Source of the DNA: Rhodanobacter sp. LX-99
Lineage (GTDB): Bacteria > Pseudomonadota > Gammaproteobacteria > Xanthomonadales > Rhodanobacteraceae
Reading direction: 5' to 3'
Assembly (NCBI RefSeq): GCF_018599185.1
Contig: NZ_JAHFVL010000002.1
Span: 372,001-436,000, forward strand
DNA length: 64,000 nucleotides
Below are positions 1 through 8,301 of this stretch, in pieces (the first letter of the stretch is position 1; the number at the start of each line of letters is the position of its first letter). Under the pieces are notes generated by a model. The model did not search any database. It was not told where the DNA came from and saw only the letters and a program-made list of their open reading frames with translations. Both the position numbers and the translations under genes were made by a program.

Positions 1-887
1 TGCGCACCGCCGTGACCGGTACGCCAATTCCGCTGGTGGGCAGCGGCAGCCTGGTCGCCACCGCGCTGCCGAACCTCGGCGCGGTCACCCTGGCGTTCGC
101 CTCCGGCGAGTGCGGCAGCGAGAGCTGGGGCGGCATCCCGGCAGCGAACTTTGCCGGCGCGAACATCCAGCCGCTGGTCAATGCGGGGGTGAGCTACGTG
201 ATCTCCACCGGTGGCCAGGCGGGCAGCTTCACCTGCTCGACGCCGGCCGGCATGGCGCAGTTCCTTTCGCGCTATGCGTCGCCGTACATGGTCGGCCTGG
301 ACTTCGACATCGAGGGCGGCCAGACGCAGGCGCAGATCAACAACCTGATCGCCAACGCCGCGTATGCGCACAGCCTGTACCCGAGCCTGCGCTTCTCGTT
401 CACCCTGGCCACGCTGGCGGCGTCGGACGGCAGCTACGGCGGCTTGAACGGCGTCGGCGACATGGTGGTGCGTGCGGTCAAGGCGGCGAACCTGCCGAAC
501 TACACGATCAACCTGATGGTGATGGACTTCGGTTCGGCCAGCCCGGGCGTGTGCGTGGTGTCGAACGGGCAGTGCGACATGGGCCAGTCGGCGATCCAGG
601 CGGCGCTGAACCTGGAGCACACCTACGGCATCCCGGCCAGCCGGATCGAGCTGACCCCGATGATCGGCGTGAACGACGTCAGCAGTGAGGTGTTCACCAT
701 CGCCGACGTCGACACCGTGATCAATTACGCGGTAGGCCAGGGCATGGCCGGCGTGCACTTCTGGTCGCTCGACCGCGACACGCCGTGTTCGGGCGGCGGC
801 GGAACGGCTTCGCCGATCTGCAACTCGGTCGGCGGCACCACGCCGCTGCAATACACGAAGCGCTTCCTGCAGGACCTCGGCAAGTAG
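1..887 (+). CDS. GH18 chitinase-like glycoside hydrolase, 5'-truncated by the window
   Basis: The reading frame is open to the first base, so the true start lies upstream; the GTG at 12 is only the first in-frame start inside the window. The visible ~291 residues form much of a GH18 TIM barrel. The segment around residues 95-102 (V-G-L-D-F-D-I-E-G) matches the family DxDxE catalytic motif, whose Glu is the acid/base, and an M-x-M-D-F strand follows near residue 170. Related bacterial proteins are exported and act on chitin or similar N-acetylglucosamine polymers. Signal peptide and binding modules cannot be judged because the N-terminus is missing. Its 3' end converges on the VOC gene across a GC-rich hairpin. 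Confidence 0.8.
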   Translation, partial: RTAVTGTPIPLVGSGSLVATALPNLGAVTLAFASGECGSESWGGIPAANFAGANIQPLVNAGVSYVISTGGQAGSFTCSTPAGMAQFLSRYASPYMVGLDFDIEGGQTQAQINNLIANAAYAHSLYPSLRFSFTLATLAASDGSYGGLNGVGDMVVRAVKAANLPNYTINLMVMDFGSASPGVCVVSNGQCDMGQSAIQAALNLEHTYGIPASRIELTPMIGVNDVSSEVFTIADVDTVINYAVGQGMAGVHFWSLDRDTPCSGGGGTASPICNSVGGTTPLQYTKRFLQDLGK

Positions 888-903
888 CCGGCACGAACCG
901 GCG

Positions 904-930
904 GGCGGGTCGGCGAACGGCCGGCCCGCC
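904..930. terminator. GC-rich hairpin between convergent genes
   Basis: An 11-bp stem with one mismatch (arms 904-914 and 920-930, 5-nt loop) lies between the stops of the GH18 gene and the convergent VOC gene. No T-run follows on either strand, so terminator function is inferred from position only. Confidence 0.35.
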
Positions 931-936
931 TTCGGC

Positions 937-1299
937 TCAGGCGGTCGCCGATTCGACGAAGGTGACCAGGTTGCCGTCCGGGTCGCATACCGGGGCGAAG
1001 CGCACGTAGTGGGTCGCCAGTTGCGGCGGCGGCGCGTCGATCTGCCGTCCCTGCAGGCCGAGCAGGATCTCGTCGAGGTCGTCCACGATGATGCCCAGCG
1101 ACGCGCCGGCAGGCTGGCCTGCGTCGGCCAGTGCATTCCTGGGCAGCACCTGGATCCGCGTGCACCGGGCGATCTGCCATTCGGCGCAGGAGGCGTTCGG
1201 GCCGTTGTCGGGAACGCGCCCGAACAGGCGGGCGTACCAGGCGCTGGAGGCAGCGAAGTCGCTCACGGCAACCGTGGCGAGAACCTGGCGGGCGTGCAT
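937..1299 (-). CDS. VOC (glyoxalase/bleomycin-resistance fold) protein
   Basis: 120 aa starting at an ATG whose product begins M-H-A-R-Q-V-L-A-T-V-A-V-S-D. It has the family pattern: an opening beta strand followed by 'S-A-W-Y-A-R-L-F-G' and a C-terminal 'C-D-P-D-G-N-L-V-T-F-V-E' strand. The last Glu is often a metal ligand in VOC enzymes. The substrate cannot be predicted, since the family spans isomerases, dioxygenases and drug-binding proteins. The longer in-frame extension upstream is arginine-rich non-coding-like sequence, so the internal ATG is preferred. It is divergent from the yjdM gene. Confidence 0.75.
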   Translation of the reverse strand: MHARQVLATVAVSDFAASSAWYARLFGRVPDNGPNASCAEWQIARCTRIQVLPRNALADAGQPAGASLGIIVDDLDEILLGLQGRQIDAPPPQLATHYVRFAPVCDPDGNLVTFVESATA

Positions 1300-1417
1300 G
1301 GCGAGTCTCCGTGGCGGTGCGTGTAGATTTAACACCACGCCGATGTCGGCCGCGTGAAGGCGCGCGCCGCGCCCGTATAATCGCCGGTCCTCTTGATTGA
1401 ACGACCAGGATCGACCG

Positions 1418-1762
1418 ATGTCCGATATCCCCGCCTGCCCCCTGTGCGCGATGGAAAACACCTACCCGGACGGCGACAACTACGTCTGCGCCGACTGCGG
1501 CCACGAGTGGCCGGTCGCGGCGGGCGCGCATGCGGCCGACGCCGCGCTGGTGGTGCGCGACGTCAACGGCAACGTGCTCAACAGCGGCGACACGGTGACC
1601 GTGATCAAGGATCTGAAGGTGAAGGGCTCGTCGATCCCGCTGAAGCAGGGCACGGTGATCCGCAACATCCGCCTGGTCGACGGCGACGACGAGCACATCG
1701 AAGGCAACTCGGACAAGATCAAGGGACTGGTGCTGAAGGTCTGTTTCCTCAAGAAGGCTTGA
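1418..1762 (+). CDS. yjdM: zinc-ribbon protein YjdM (PhnA family)
   Basis: 114 aa. The N-terminal zinc ribbon is explicit: C-P-L-C near residue 8 and C-A-D-C near residue 27 form two CxxC knuckles. The C-terminal half, beginning 'V-V-R-D-V-N-G-N-V-L', is the conserved PhnA/YjdM SH3-like domain, and the length fits the family. It was once called alkylphosphonate-uptake protein PhnA, but no enzymatic role is established for this branch. The ATG at 1418 is chosen because the zinc ribbon starts immediately after it; an in-frame ATG at 1397 would add seven unlikely residues. Confidence 0.9.
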   Translation: MSDIPACPLCAMENTYPDGDNYVCADCGHEWPVAAGAHAADAALVVRDVNGNVLNSGDTVTVIKDLKVKGSSIPLKQGTVIRNIRLVDGDDEHIEGNSDKIKGLVLKVCFLKKA

Positions 1763-1774
1763 GCCGATGCGGAC

Positions 1775-3265
1775 CTACTGGCGCGCTTCGAGCCGCAGTC
1801 CACGCGGCGTCAGCCAGCGCTCGACGAGCTCGAACAGGCCCTGCACCAGCAGCGCCAGCACGGCGGCCGGGATCGCGCCCTGCAGGATCAGGCCGACGTC
1901 GTCCAGCCGGATGCCGGTGAGGATCGGCTGGCCGTAACCGCCGGCGCCGATCAGCGCGGCCAGCGTGGCGGTGCCCACGTTGATCACCGCGGCGGTCTTG
2001 ATGCCGGCCAGGATCGAGCGCATCGCCAGCGGCAACTCGACCCGACGCAGCCGCACGCCGGGCGGCAGGCCCAGCGCCGCGGCGGATTCGCGCAATTCCG
2101 GCGCGATACCGGCCAGGCCGGCGTGCGTATTGCGCACGATCGGCAGCAGGCTGTACAGGAACAGCGCGGCGATCGCCGGCCAGGTGCCGATGCCGAGCAG
2201 CGGGATCATGAACACGAACATGGCCAGCGACGGCACCGTCTGCAGCACGCCGGTCAGGCCGATCACCCACTGGCCCAGCCGTCGCAGCCGGGCCGCCAGG
2301 ATGCCCAGCGGAATCGCCAGCAGCATGGCCAGCCCCAGCGAGATCGCCACCAGCCTGACGTGTTCGGTGCTGCGCTGGAGCAGGTGCGGCCATAGCCCGC
2401 CGTCGTGGTCGTCCGCATGGATGCCGAGGAAATCGGCGGCCACCACGTTTTCCCTGGTGCCGCGCAGTTTCACCCGCGCGTTCATCGCGCGCATCGCGGC
2501 CTCGTCGATGCTGCCGGTGAGCTTGTGCAGCACGCCGACGAAGGCGGGCGCGCGCTGCTCCAGCGCCAGCCGGTACAGGTAGACCGCCTCGTAGCGCGGA
2601 AAGTAATGGCGGTCGTCGCGCAGCGTGCGCAGGTGGTAGTAGGGGATTTCCGCGTCCGTGCTGTACAGGTCGATCGCATCGACCGCGCCGCTGGCCACCG
2701 CGCGATACGACAGCGTGTGGTCGAGGCCGCTCACCTTCGTCTGCGGCAGGCCGTAGTACTGGCGCAGGCCGGGCCAGCCGTCGCCGCGGTCCATGAACTC
2801 GTTGGAGAAGCCGAAGCGCAGGTCGGGGTGTCGCAGCAGGTCGGAAATATCCTTGATGCCCAGTCGCGCGGCTTCATCGGCGCGCATGCCGATCGCATAG
2901 GTGTCGCTGAAGCCGAGCGAGTCGGTGATGCCGATGCCGAGCGGCTTGAGCCGCGTGCGCAGGGTGGCGATGTCCGCGTTCGCCGGCACGCCTTTCAGCA
3001 GTTCCTGGGTGAGCGTGCCGGTGTACTCGGGATAGGCGTCGATCTCGCCTTCGAGCAGGGCGCGCCACAGGATGCTGGTGCCGCCCAGTTCGCGCCGATG
3101 CACCGAGTCGATGCCGGCCTCGCGCGCACCGGCCAGCGCCAGTTCGCCGAGGATCACCGACTCGGTGAACTGCTTGGAGCCGATGCGCACCGGCGTGTCC
3201 TGTGCCGGCGCGGGCAGCAGGCATGTGCCCAGCAGCAGGATCAGTGCGCTCAGCAGGCGGCGCAT
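1775..3265 (-). CDS. osmoprotectant-type ABC transporter: substrate-binding protein fused to permease
   Basis: 496 aa. Residues 1-21 are a signal peptide (M-R-R-L-L-S-A-L-I-L-L-L-G...). Residues ~25-290 are an OpuAC/QAT-type periplasmic binding domain (R-I-G-S-K-Q-F-T-E-S and P-E-Y-T-G-T-L-T). Residues ~295-490 are a BPD_transp_1 permease with the EAA-type loop E-L-R-E-S-A-A-A-L-G. This family imports quaternary amines such as glycine betaine or choline, and relatives import ergothioneine; the substrate is not assignable here. The order is binding domain first, whereas the EgtUBC-type fusions I know have the permease first. The start ATG overlaps the stop of the upstream ATPase gene by one base (TGATG), indicating translational coupling. 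Confidence 0.88.
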   Translation of the reverse strand: MRRLLSALILLLGTCLLPAPAQDTPVRIGSKQFTESVILGELALAGAREAGIDSVHRRELGGTSILWRALLEGEIDAYPEYTGTLTQELLKGVPANADIATLRTRLKPLGIGITDSLGFSDTYAIGMRADEAARLGIKDISDLLRHPDLRFGFSNEFMDRGDGWPGLRQYYGLPQTKVSGLDHTLSYRAVASGAVDAIDLYSTDAEIPYYHLRTLRDDRHYFPRYEAVYLYRLALEQRAPAFVGVLHKLTGSIDEAAMRAMNARVKLRGTRENVVAADFLGIHADDHDGGLWPHLLQRSTEHVRLVAISLGLAMLLAIPLGILAARLRRLGQWVIGLTGVLQTVPSLAMFVFMIPLLGIGTWPAIAALFLYSLLPIVRNTHAGLAGIAPELRESAAALGLPPGVRLRRVELPLAMRSILAGIKTAAVINVGTATLAALIGAGGYGQPILTGIRLDDVGLILQGAIPAAVLALLVQGLFELVERWLTPRGLRLEARQ

Positions 3266-4032
3266 CACGAGGGCTCCGGCAGGCGTCGCTGCGCCGCGAC
3301 GAAGCGGCTGACGAACGCGTCGGCAGGGCGGTCGCGCAGGTCCCGGAACGTCCCGTCCTGCAGCACGGCGCCTCGGCGCAGCAGCACCAGCCGTTCGGCG
3401 AACCAGGCCGCTTCGGCGAGGTCGTGGGTGACCACGATCACGGTCTTGCCGAGCTGGTCGAAGATCTGCTTCAGCTCGTCCTGCAGTTCGTGCCGCACCA
3501 CCGGATCGAGCGCGCCGAGCGGTTCGTCCAGCAGCAGCGCGTCGGGGTCGGCCATCAGCGCGCGCATCAGCGCCACGCGCTGGCGCTGGCCGCCGGACAG
3601 CTCGGCCGGGTAGCGCTCCAGCACGCCAACCGGCAGATGAGTCAGCGCGGCGAGTTGCTCCGCGCGCTGGCGGATGCGCTCGCGGTTCCAGCCGAGGTGG
3701 CGCGGCAGCAGGGCCAGGTTGCCCAGCGCGGTGAGATGCGGGAACAGGCCGCCCTCCTGGATCACGTAGCCGACGCGCCGGCGCAGCGGCAGCACATCGT
3801 TGCGTTGCAGGGGTTTGCCGTCGACTTCGACGTGGCCATGATCCGGCCACTCCAATCCAAGCAGCAGGCGCAGCACGGTGGACTTGCCCGAGCCGCTGCT
3901 GCCGATCAGCGCCGTGGTGGTGCCGGCGGCGAACGCCAGGCTGACTCGTTCGAGCGCGCGCACCTTGCCGTAGCGCTTGCCGGCCTGTTCCAGCGCAAAG
4001 GCGATGCCGCCGGGGGACTCAGCCGTGGGCAT
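3265..4032 (-). CDS. osmoprotectant-type ABC transporter ATP-binding protein
   Basis: 255 aa with a complete nucleotide-binding domain: Walker A G-S-S-G-S-G-K-S-T near residue 41, signature L-S-G-G-Q-R-Q-R-V-A, Walker B L-L-L-D-E-P-L-G-A-L-D and the switch His in V-V-T-H-D. It resembles OpuCA/YehX/ProV ATPases but is short and lacks the C-terminal CBS pair seen in OpuCA, so osmotic gating through CBS domains is not expected. It is the first gene of a two-gene operon with the fused binding protein/permease, so these two genes could make a complete importer. Confidence 0.9.
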   Translation of the reverse strand: MPTAESPGGIAFALEQAGKRYGKVRALERVSLAFAAGTTTALIGSSGSGKSTVLRLLLGLEWPDHGHVEVDGKPLQRNDVLPLRRRVGYVIQEGGLFPHLTALGNLALLPRHLGWNRERIRQRAEQLAALTHLPVGVLERYPAELSGGQRQRVALMRALMADPDALLLDEPLGALDPVVRHELQDELKQIFDQLGKTVIVVTHDLAEAAWFAERLVLLRRGAVLQDGTFRDLRDRPADAFVSRFVAAQRRLPEPS

Positions 4033-4204
4033 GGCGTGTCATGGCAAGTCGGTCTTCATCTCGATGGCGAGGGACGCGGCGCGGGGGAGCGGTGCATGGC
4101 CGGCGCCGCAGTCGCGAGGTCGTCGTGAGCCTAGCAGCAGAACGGATTCATGCGCCAATGACGATCATGCGGTGACTGGCCGTGGCCGGATGCCTGCCGC
4201 ACCG

Positions 4205-5587
4205 CTATGCTGCCCCGCTCATCAGCACGCGGTTGCCGCCTTGCCGCTTGGCGCCGTACATGGCGTCGTCGGCAAGGCGCAGCAGTTGCTTGTCGTCCTC
4301 GGCGTGATCGGGGTAGATGGCCACGCCGATGCTTGCCGATACCTGCAAGAGACGGCCGGCCAGCTCGAACGGCCGGCCGACGGCGGCACGGATCTTCGCG
4401 GCGACCGCGCCGGCGTGTTCGGGCAGGCTGATGCCGTTGAGCAGCGCCACGAATTCGTCGCCGCCGATGCGGCCGACCGTGTCGGAGTCGCGCACGCACT
4501 GGCTGATGCGCGCGGCCACCTCGCGCAGCAGCAGGTCGCCGACGTCATGGCCATGGTTGTCGTTGACCGGCTTGAACTGGTCCAGGTCGAGGTACAGCAC
4601 GGCCAGCCGCTGGCGGTCGCGCCGGGCCATGGCCAGCGCGGTGTGCAGCCGGTCGTGGAACAGTTCGCGGTTGGGCAGGTCGGTGAGCTGATCGTGCCGG
4701 GCGAGGTATTGCAGGCGGGCCTCGGTCTGCTTGCGCTCGATCGCCGCGGCGATCTGGGTGGAGACGAACTGCAGCAGCGCCTTGTCCTGCTGGCTGTAGC
4801 GCACTTCGCCGGAGTAACTCTGCACCACCAGCGCGCCGATCACGCCCTGCTGTCCGCTGAGCGGCACGCCGAGCCATTCCAGCGAATCCCGGCCGACGAT
4901 CGGGCGCACCCGCGCGGGCAGTTCCACCCGGGTATCCGGCGTCAGCAGCAGCGCCTGCCCGCTGCGGATCACCTCGCTGGTGAGCGTGCCCGAATCCAGG
5001 CTTTGCGTCGGGGGCGGCTGGTCGTACTCGTCGACGAAGTAGGGGAAGCTCAGCTCGTCCTTCTTCGCGTCGTACAAGGCCACGAAGAAATTCTTGGCCG
5101 GCAGCAGCTTGCCGACGATCCGGTGGATGTGCCGGAACAGCGCCAGCAGATCCTCCGCCGAGTGCGCCGCCTCGGAAATGGCGTGCAATGCCACCTGCAT
5201 CAGTTCGGCGCGCTTGAGTTCGGTGACGTCGCGCGCCACGGCGATCCGCACCTGGTCCGCCTCCGACCAGCGCGCCGACCACATGATGTGGATGACCCGG
5301 CCGTCCTTGCGCACGTAGCGGTTCTGGAAGTGCGGCTTGGGGTGGCCGGCCATGATCTCGTTCGCCGCCTGCAGGGTGCGCTCGCGGTCGTCGGGGTGGA
5401 CCAGCTCGATCATCGGCCGGCCGACGACCTCTTCCGGCGTGTAGCCGAAGATGCGTTCGAAGGCGGCGCTGACGAAGACGTAGCGGCCCTGGACGTCCAC
5501 CACGCAGATCGCGTCGAGCAGGAGGTCCATGACGTTGCTGAAGGGGAGGCCGGCGCCCGATTCCAGCGGAGAAGGCGGTTGGTTCAT
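4205..5587 (-). CDS. cytosolic diguanylate cyclase with PAS and GAF sensors
   Basis: 460 aa, no signal peptide or membrane segment. Residues ~18-128 are a PAS domain (A-I-C-V-V-D-V-Q-G-R-Y and the H-P-D-D motif) with its PAC extension. Residues ~140-290 are a GAF domain and ~300-455 a GGDEF domain. The active-site loop is intact (R-I-G-G-D-E-F) and the product-inhibition I-site R-D-S-D lies five residues before it, so c-di-GMP synthesis with feedback control is expected. The signal sensed by PAS/GAF is unknown. It is transcribed alone; ~170 bp separate it from the ABC operon downstream. Confidence 0.92.
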   Translation of the reverse strand: MNQPPSPLESGAGLPFSNVMDLLLDAICVVDVQGRYVFVSAAFERIFGYTPEEVVGRPMIELVHPDDRERTLQAANEIMAGHPKPHFQNRYVRKDGRVIHIMWSARWSEADQVRIAVARDVTELKRAELMQVALHAISEAAHSAEDLLALFRHIHRIVGKLLPAKNFFVALYDAKKDELSFPYFVDEYDQPPPTQSLDSGTLTSEVIRSGQALLLTPDTRVELPARVRPIVGRDSLEWLGVPLSGQQGVIGALVVQSYSGEVRYSQQDKALLQFVSTQIAAAIERKQTEARLQYLARHDQLTDLPNRELFHDRLHTALAMARRDRQRLAVLYLDLDQFKPVNDNHGHDVGDLLLREVAARISQCVRDSDTVGRIGGDEFVALLNGISLPEHAGAVAAKIRAAVGRPFELAGRLLQVSASIGVAIYPDHAEDDKQLLRLADDAMYGAKRQGGNRVLMSGAA

Positions 5588-5749
5588 TCGTACCTGTTCG
5601 AGCGTGTTGCCTGGCGAGGCGGCGATGCTGGCTTCGAAGCCTATCCGGAATTCGCGCGGGAAATGTCTACGCGCGCATCCGGCCCGCTCGCGACGGCCAC
5701 GAAATGCCTGCGCCGGGCCGCCTGAGTGGCCCGGCGCAGGAGCGGGCGC

Positions 5750-6175
5750 TCAGGCGACGGTCAGCGTGACGTCGATGTTGTTGCGTGTGGCGTTGGAGTA
5801 CGGGCACACGACGTGCGCCTTCTGCACCAGCGCTTCAGCGTCGGCGCGGGGCAGGCCGGGGATCGAGACGGTCAGCTCGACCTCGATGCCGAAGCCGGTG
5901 GGGATCTGGCCGATGCCGACCTGGCCGGTCACCTGGGTATCGGCCGGCAGTTGCAGCTTCTGCTGGGCGGCCACGAACTTCATCGCGCCGAGGAAACAGG
6001 CCGAGTAGCCGGCGGCGAACAGCTGCTCCGGATTGGTGCCTTCGCCGCCGGCGCCGCCGAGCTCCTTCGGCGTGGTCAGCTTGACGTCGAGCACGTTGTC
6101 GGACGAGGTGGCGCGGCCGTCGCGGCCGCCGGTGGCCGTGGCCTTGGAGCGATACAGGACTTTTTCGATGGACAT
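5750..6175 (-). CDS. ohr: organic hydroperoxide resistance protein Ohr
   Basis: 141 aa of the OsmC/Ohr fold. Ohr reduces organic hydroperoxides with a reactive Cys pair and lipoylated partners. The reactive Cys lies in '[11 protein letters not shown]' and the resolving Cys in '[13 protein letters not shown]', the arrangement of true Ohr rather than OsmC. The ATG at 6175 (M-S-I-E-K-V-L-Y) is chosen; an upstream in-frame ATG would extend into the operator region. It lies directly downstream of ohrR on the same strand, with its own OhrR-like site in the 95-bp gap. Confidence 0.93.
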   Translation of the reverse strand: MSIEKVLYRSKATATGGRDGRATSSDNVLDVKLTTPKELGGAGGEGTNPEQLFAAGYSACFLGAMKFVAAQQKLQLPADTQVTGQVGIGQIPTGFGIEVELTVSIPGLPRADAEALVQKAHVVCPYSNATRNNIDVTLTVA

Positions 6176-6233
6176 GGGTGTTTCCTTTTCAGGTGGGTTG
6201 GGTGTCGCAGTTAATGTATTGCTGGCTATTTGA

Positions 6234-6250
6234 TAGCGCACTATTTAATT
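6234..6250. promoter_or_regulatory. OhrR-like operator in front of ohr
   Basis: The 17-base AT-rich motif tagcgcactatttaatt matches the site upstream of ohrR at 16 of 17 positions. It lies 59 bp before the ohr start codon, where a repressor would block the promoter. The assignment rests on the repeated motif and the known OhrR-ohr pairing. Confidence 0.6.
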
Positions 6251-6270
6251 AGGCAAAATGGACGGCCTGG

Positions 6271-6738
6271 TCAGGCGCTGTCGGACAGCTTGCCGCGCAG
6301 CTCCTGCAGTTCCCGTTTCAGGTGCATCAACTGGCCCGGTGTGCACCGGGTGGCGCAGAACACCGATTCCTGCACCTTGCCGGCTTTCGCCTGCAGCGCC
6401 TTGCCGCGCGCGGTCGGCGAGACCACCACGTGGCGTTCGTCGTCGCGCGAGCGCAGCCGCGTCACCAGCCCCGCCGTCTCCAGCCGTTTCAGCAGCGGAG
6501 TGAGCGTGGCCGAGTCGAGGAATAGCCGTTCGCCGATTTCCGACACGCTGAGGCTTTCGTCCTCCCACAGCACCATCATCACCAGGTATTGCGGGTAGGT
6601 GAGGTCCAGCGGCTTGAGCAGCTTGCGATAGACCTTGTTCATCGCCAGCCCGGCCGAGTACAGCGCGAAGCACAGCTGCGCGTCCAGCCGGGGCGTGGAG
6701 TTCGCGGCAAGTGTCGACGGTGTGCGGGGCGTGCTCAT
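6271..6738 (-). CDS. ohrR: MarR-family peroxide-sensing repressor OhrR
   Basis: 155 aa winged-helix regulator, starting at M-S-T-P-R-T-P. OhrR proteins release DNA when a conserved N-terminal Cys is oxidised by organic peroxide. Here Cys23 sits in Q-L-C-F-A-L-Y, the sensing site, and Cys128 lies in V-F-C-A-T-R-C. These positions match the sensing/resolving pair of the two-Cys OhrR of Xanthomonas (C22/C127, recalled), so a disulphide switch is expected. The wing D-D-E-R-H-V-V-V and the T-Y-P-Q-Y helix are typical. An in-frame ATG at 6762 lies in the operator palindrome and is rejected as start. Confidence 0.93.
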   Translation of the reverse strand: MSTPRTPSTLAANSTPRLDAQLCFALYSAGLAMNKVYRKLLKPLDLTYPQYLVMMVLWEDESLSVSEIGERLFLDSATLTPLLKRLETAGLVTRLRSRDDERHVVVSPTARGKALQAKAGKVQESVFCATRCTPGQLMHLKRELQELRGKLSDSA

Positions 6739-6753
6739 GGCTGCACAAAATAT

Positions 6754-6780
6754 ATAGCGCACAATTTAATTGCAAGCTAT
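6754..6780. promoter_or_regulatory. OhrR-like operator palindrome in front of ohrR
   Basis: A 27-bp imperfect palindrome with outer arms ATAGC/GCTAT, an inner CAATT-T-AATTG and 10 of 13 positions pairing. It starts 16 bp upstream of the ohrR ATG and shares a 17-base block (6755-6771) with the site before ohr, consistent with autoregulation. Confidence 0.65.
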
Positions 6781-6863
6781 TTTTACTGGATGGCTTCCGG
6801 CACGGGTGAAGTCATGGCCGCTGGCTTAAGCTGGCGCCGCATGCATCGGGCGAGGGACAGGTG

Positions 6864-7622
6864 ATGTGCAGACGGTTTCTGCTGGTCCTGGTCATGGCGT
6901 TGCCGGCCCTGGTGACGGCGAAGACCCCGCCGGCCCAGGTGGCCGTGCTTGCCACGCTGCACCAGTTGCATGCGACCACCCCGGCCTATTCGTTCGAAAC
7001 GCTGGGCCAGGCCATCGAGCGGCTGCGGCCCGATGTGCTCTGCGTCGAACTGCAGCCGGCCGATCTGCAGCAGCGCCCGGCGGAGGCGACCAAGCAGGAA
7101 TACCCCAGGGTCGTCTATCCGCTGATCGACCGCCATCACTATCGCGTGTATGCGATGGAGCCGGCCGAGCCCACCTACAGCGATATCCTCAAACCGTACA
7201 TCCAGGCCGGCCACGATTTCAGCGTAGGAGAGCCGGAACAGGCCGAGGCGTTCTCGCGCTACAGCGACGGCGCCTACATCGGCCTGCAGACGTATTGGAC
7301 GTCGCCGGCGCGGGTCAACGACGCGGTGACCGATTCGGTGCTGCGTGCCAAGCATGAGCTGCAGCAGGCGATGGTCGGCGACGGCGAACGCATCGGCTGG
7401 GAACGCTGGAACCGCCAGTTCCTCGGCGTCATCCTGCAGGCGGCGAAAGAGAACCCGGGCAAGCGCATCGTGGTGATCGTGGGCGCCGAGCATGGCTACT
7501 GGCTGCGCGGGCACCTGGCCCAGGCGGTCGGCGTGCAGTTGCTCGATACGGCAGAGTTGCTGCGGGCACCGGCCGCGAAACCGGTGCAACGCGCCGGCCG
7601 GGCCGACGTGCCGATGACGTAA
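6864..7622 (+). CDS. exported protein with ChaN/TraB/EreA-like fold
   Basis: 252 aa. An N-terminal signal peptide (M-C-R-R-F-L-L-V-L-V-M-A-L-P-A-L-V-T-A-K) suggests export. The mature part begins with a strand (V-A-V-L-A-T-L-H-Q-L-H) followed by 'L-R-P-D-V-L-C-V-E-L-Q-P' and ends with 'V-V-I-V-G-A-E-H-G-Y-W-L-R'. These resemble the first and last strands of the TIKI/ChaN/EreA superfamily of metal-dependent hydrolases and haem-binding proteins. I cannot name an activity. The ATG at 6864 is preferred over the GTG at 6861 by its spacing from the purine-rich stretch gagggacagg. Confidence 0.6.
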   Translation: MCRRFLLVLVMALPALVTAKTPPAQVAVLATLHQLHATTPAYSFETLGQAIERLRPDVLCVELQPADLQQRPAEATKQEYPRVVYPLIDRHHYRVYAMEPAEPTYSDILKPYIQAGHDFSVGEPEQAEAFSRYSDGAYIGLQTYWTSPARVNDAVTDSVLRAKHELQQAMVGDGERIGWERWNRQFLGVILQAAKENPGKRIVVIVGAEHGYWLRGHLAQAVGVQLLDTAELLRAPAAKPVQRAGRADVPMT

Positions 7623-7659
7623 TGGCGATGACCGCTGTAAACCACCATGAGGCCCTTGC

Positions 7660-8154
7660 ATGAACCTTCGGATGACAACCCTTGCGACTCTGGCCGCCGC
7701 CGCACTCGCCGCGCTGGCCGGCGGCAACGTGCAGGCGAAAGACACCCACGGCGCACTCCAGCGTGAAGCGCTCGGCGCAGTGGACGCGCTGTTCGCGGCG
7801 ATGGCGAAACATGACGTGGACGCCTCGCGCCGCTTGATCCTGCCCGGCGCCACCTTCGTGGTGGTATTGCCCGATGGCGCGGTGAAGGTCGAGCCCGACA
7901 CCGCCTACCTGGAGACGCTGGGCAGGCACAAGGAAGCGTTCCGCGAGCGCATCTGGGACGCACAGGTGACCGTGCAGGGCAACCTTGCCCAGGTATGGGC
8001 GCCGTACGATTTCCACCTCGACGGCAAGCTGTCCCACTGCGGCATCGACAGCTTCAGCCTGGTGCGCAACGCCGACGGCTGGCGTATCGCCGGGATCAGC
8101 TACACCGTGCAGAAGACGGGGTGCGCGCCGAGCCGGCCGGGCAACGCGAAGTAG
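7660..8154 (+). CDS. exported NTF2-like (DUF4440/SnoaL-type) protein
   Basis: 164 aa. Residues 1-26 are a signal peptide ending V-Q-A-K. The rest looks like a cone-shaped NTF2-like domain: a helix with 'V-D-A-L-F-A-A-M-A-K-H-D-V-D-A-S-R', a strand 'F-V-V-V-L-P-D', then 'A-Q-V-W-A-P-Y-D-F-H-L-D-G-K' and 'H-C-G-I-D-S-F-S-L-V-R-N-A-D-G-W-R-I'. This pattern is common to DUF4440-type proteins. No substrate or enzymatic activity can be assigned. It lies 37 bp after the previous exported-protein gene and may be cotranscribed with it. Confidence 0.65.
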   Translation: MNLRMTTLATLAAAALAALAGGNVQAKDTHGALQREALGAVDALFAAMAKHDVDASRRLILPGATFVVVLPDGAVKVEPDTAYLETLGRHKEAFRERIWDAQVTVQGNLAQVWAPYDFHLDGKLSHCGIDSFSLVRNADGWRIAGISYTVQKTGCAPSRPGNAK

Positions 8155-8301
8155 CAGGTACCCCATACAGAGCTTCACCCGGCCGGCATTCCTGCCCGTC
8201 GCCTTTGACAAGGCCGGCTTATGGCATTACTTGTGGCCGCTTCTGCAAGAAGCCCGGTGCCGCATCGTGGCGCGCCCCGGCATGGACCGACAAGGCTTTA
8301 C

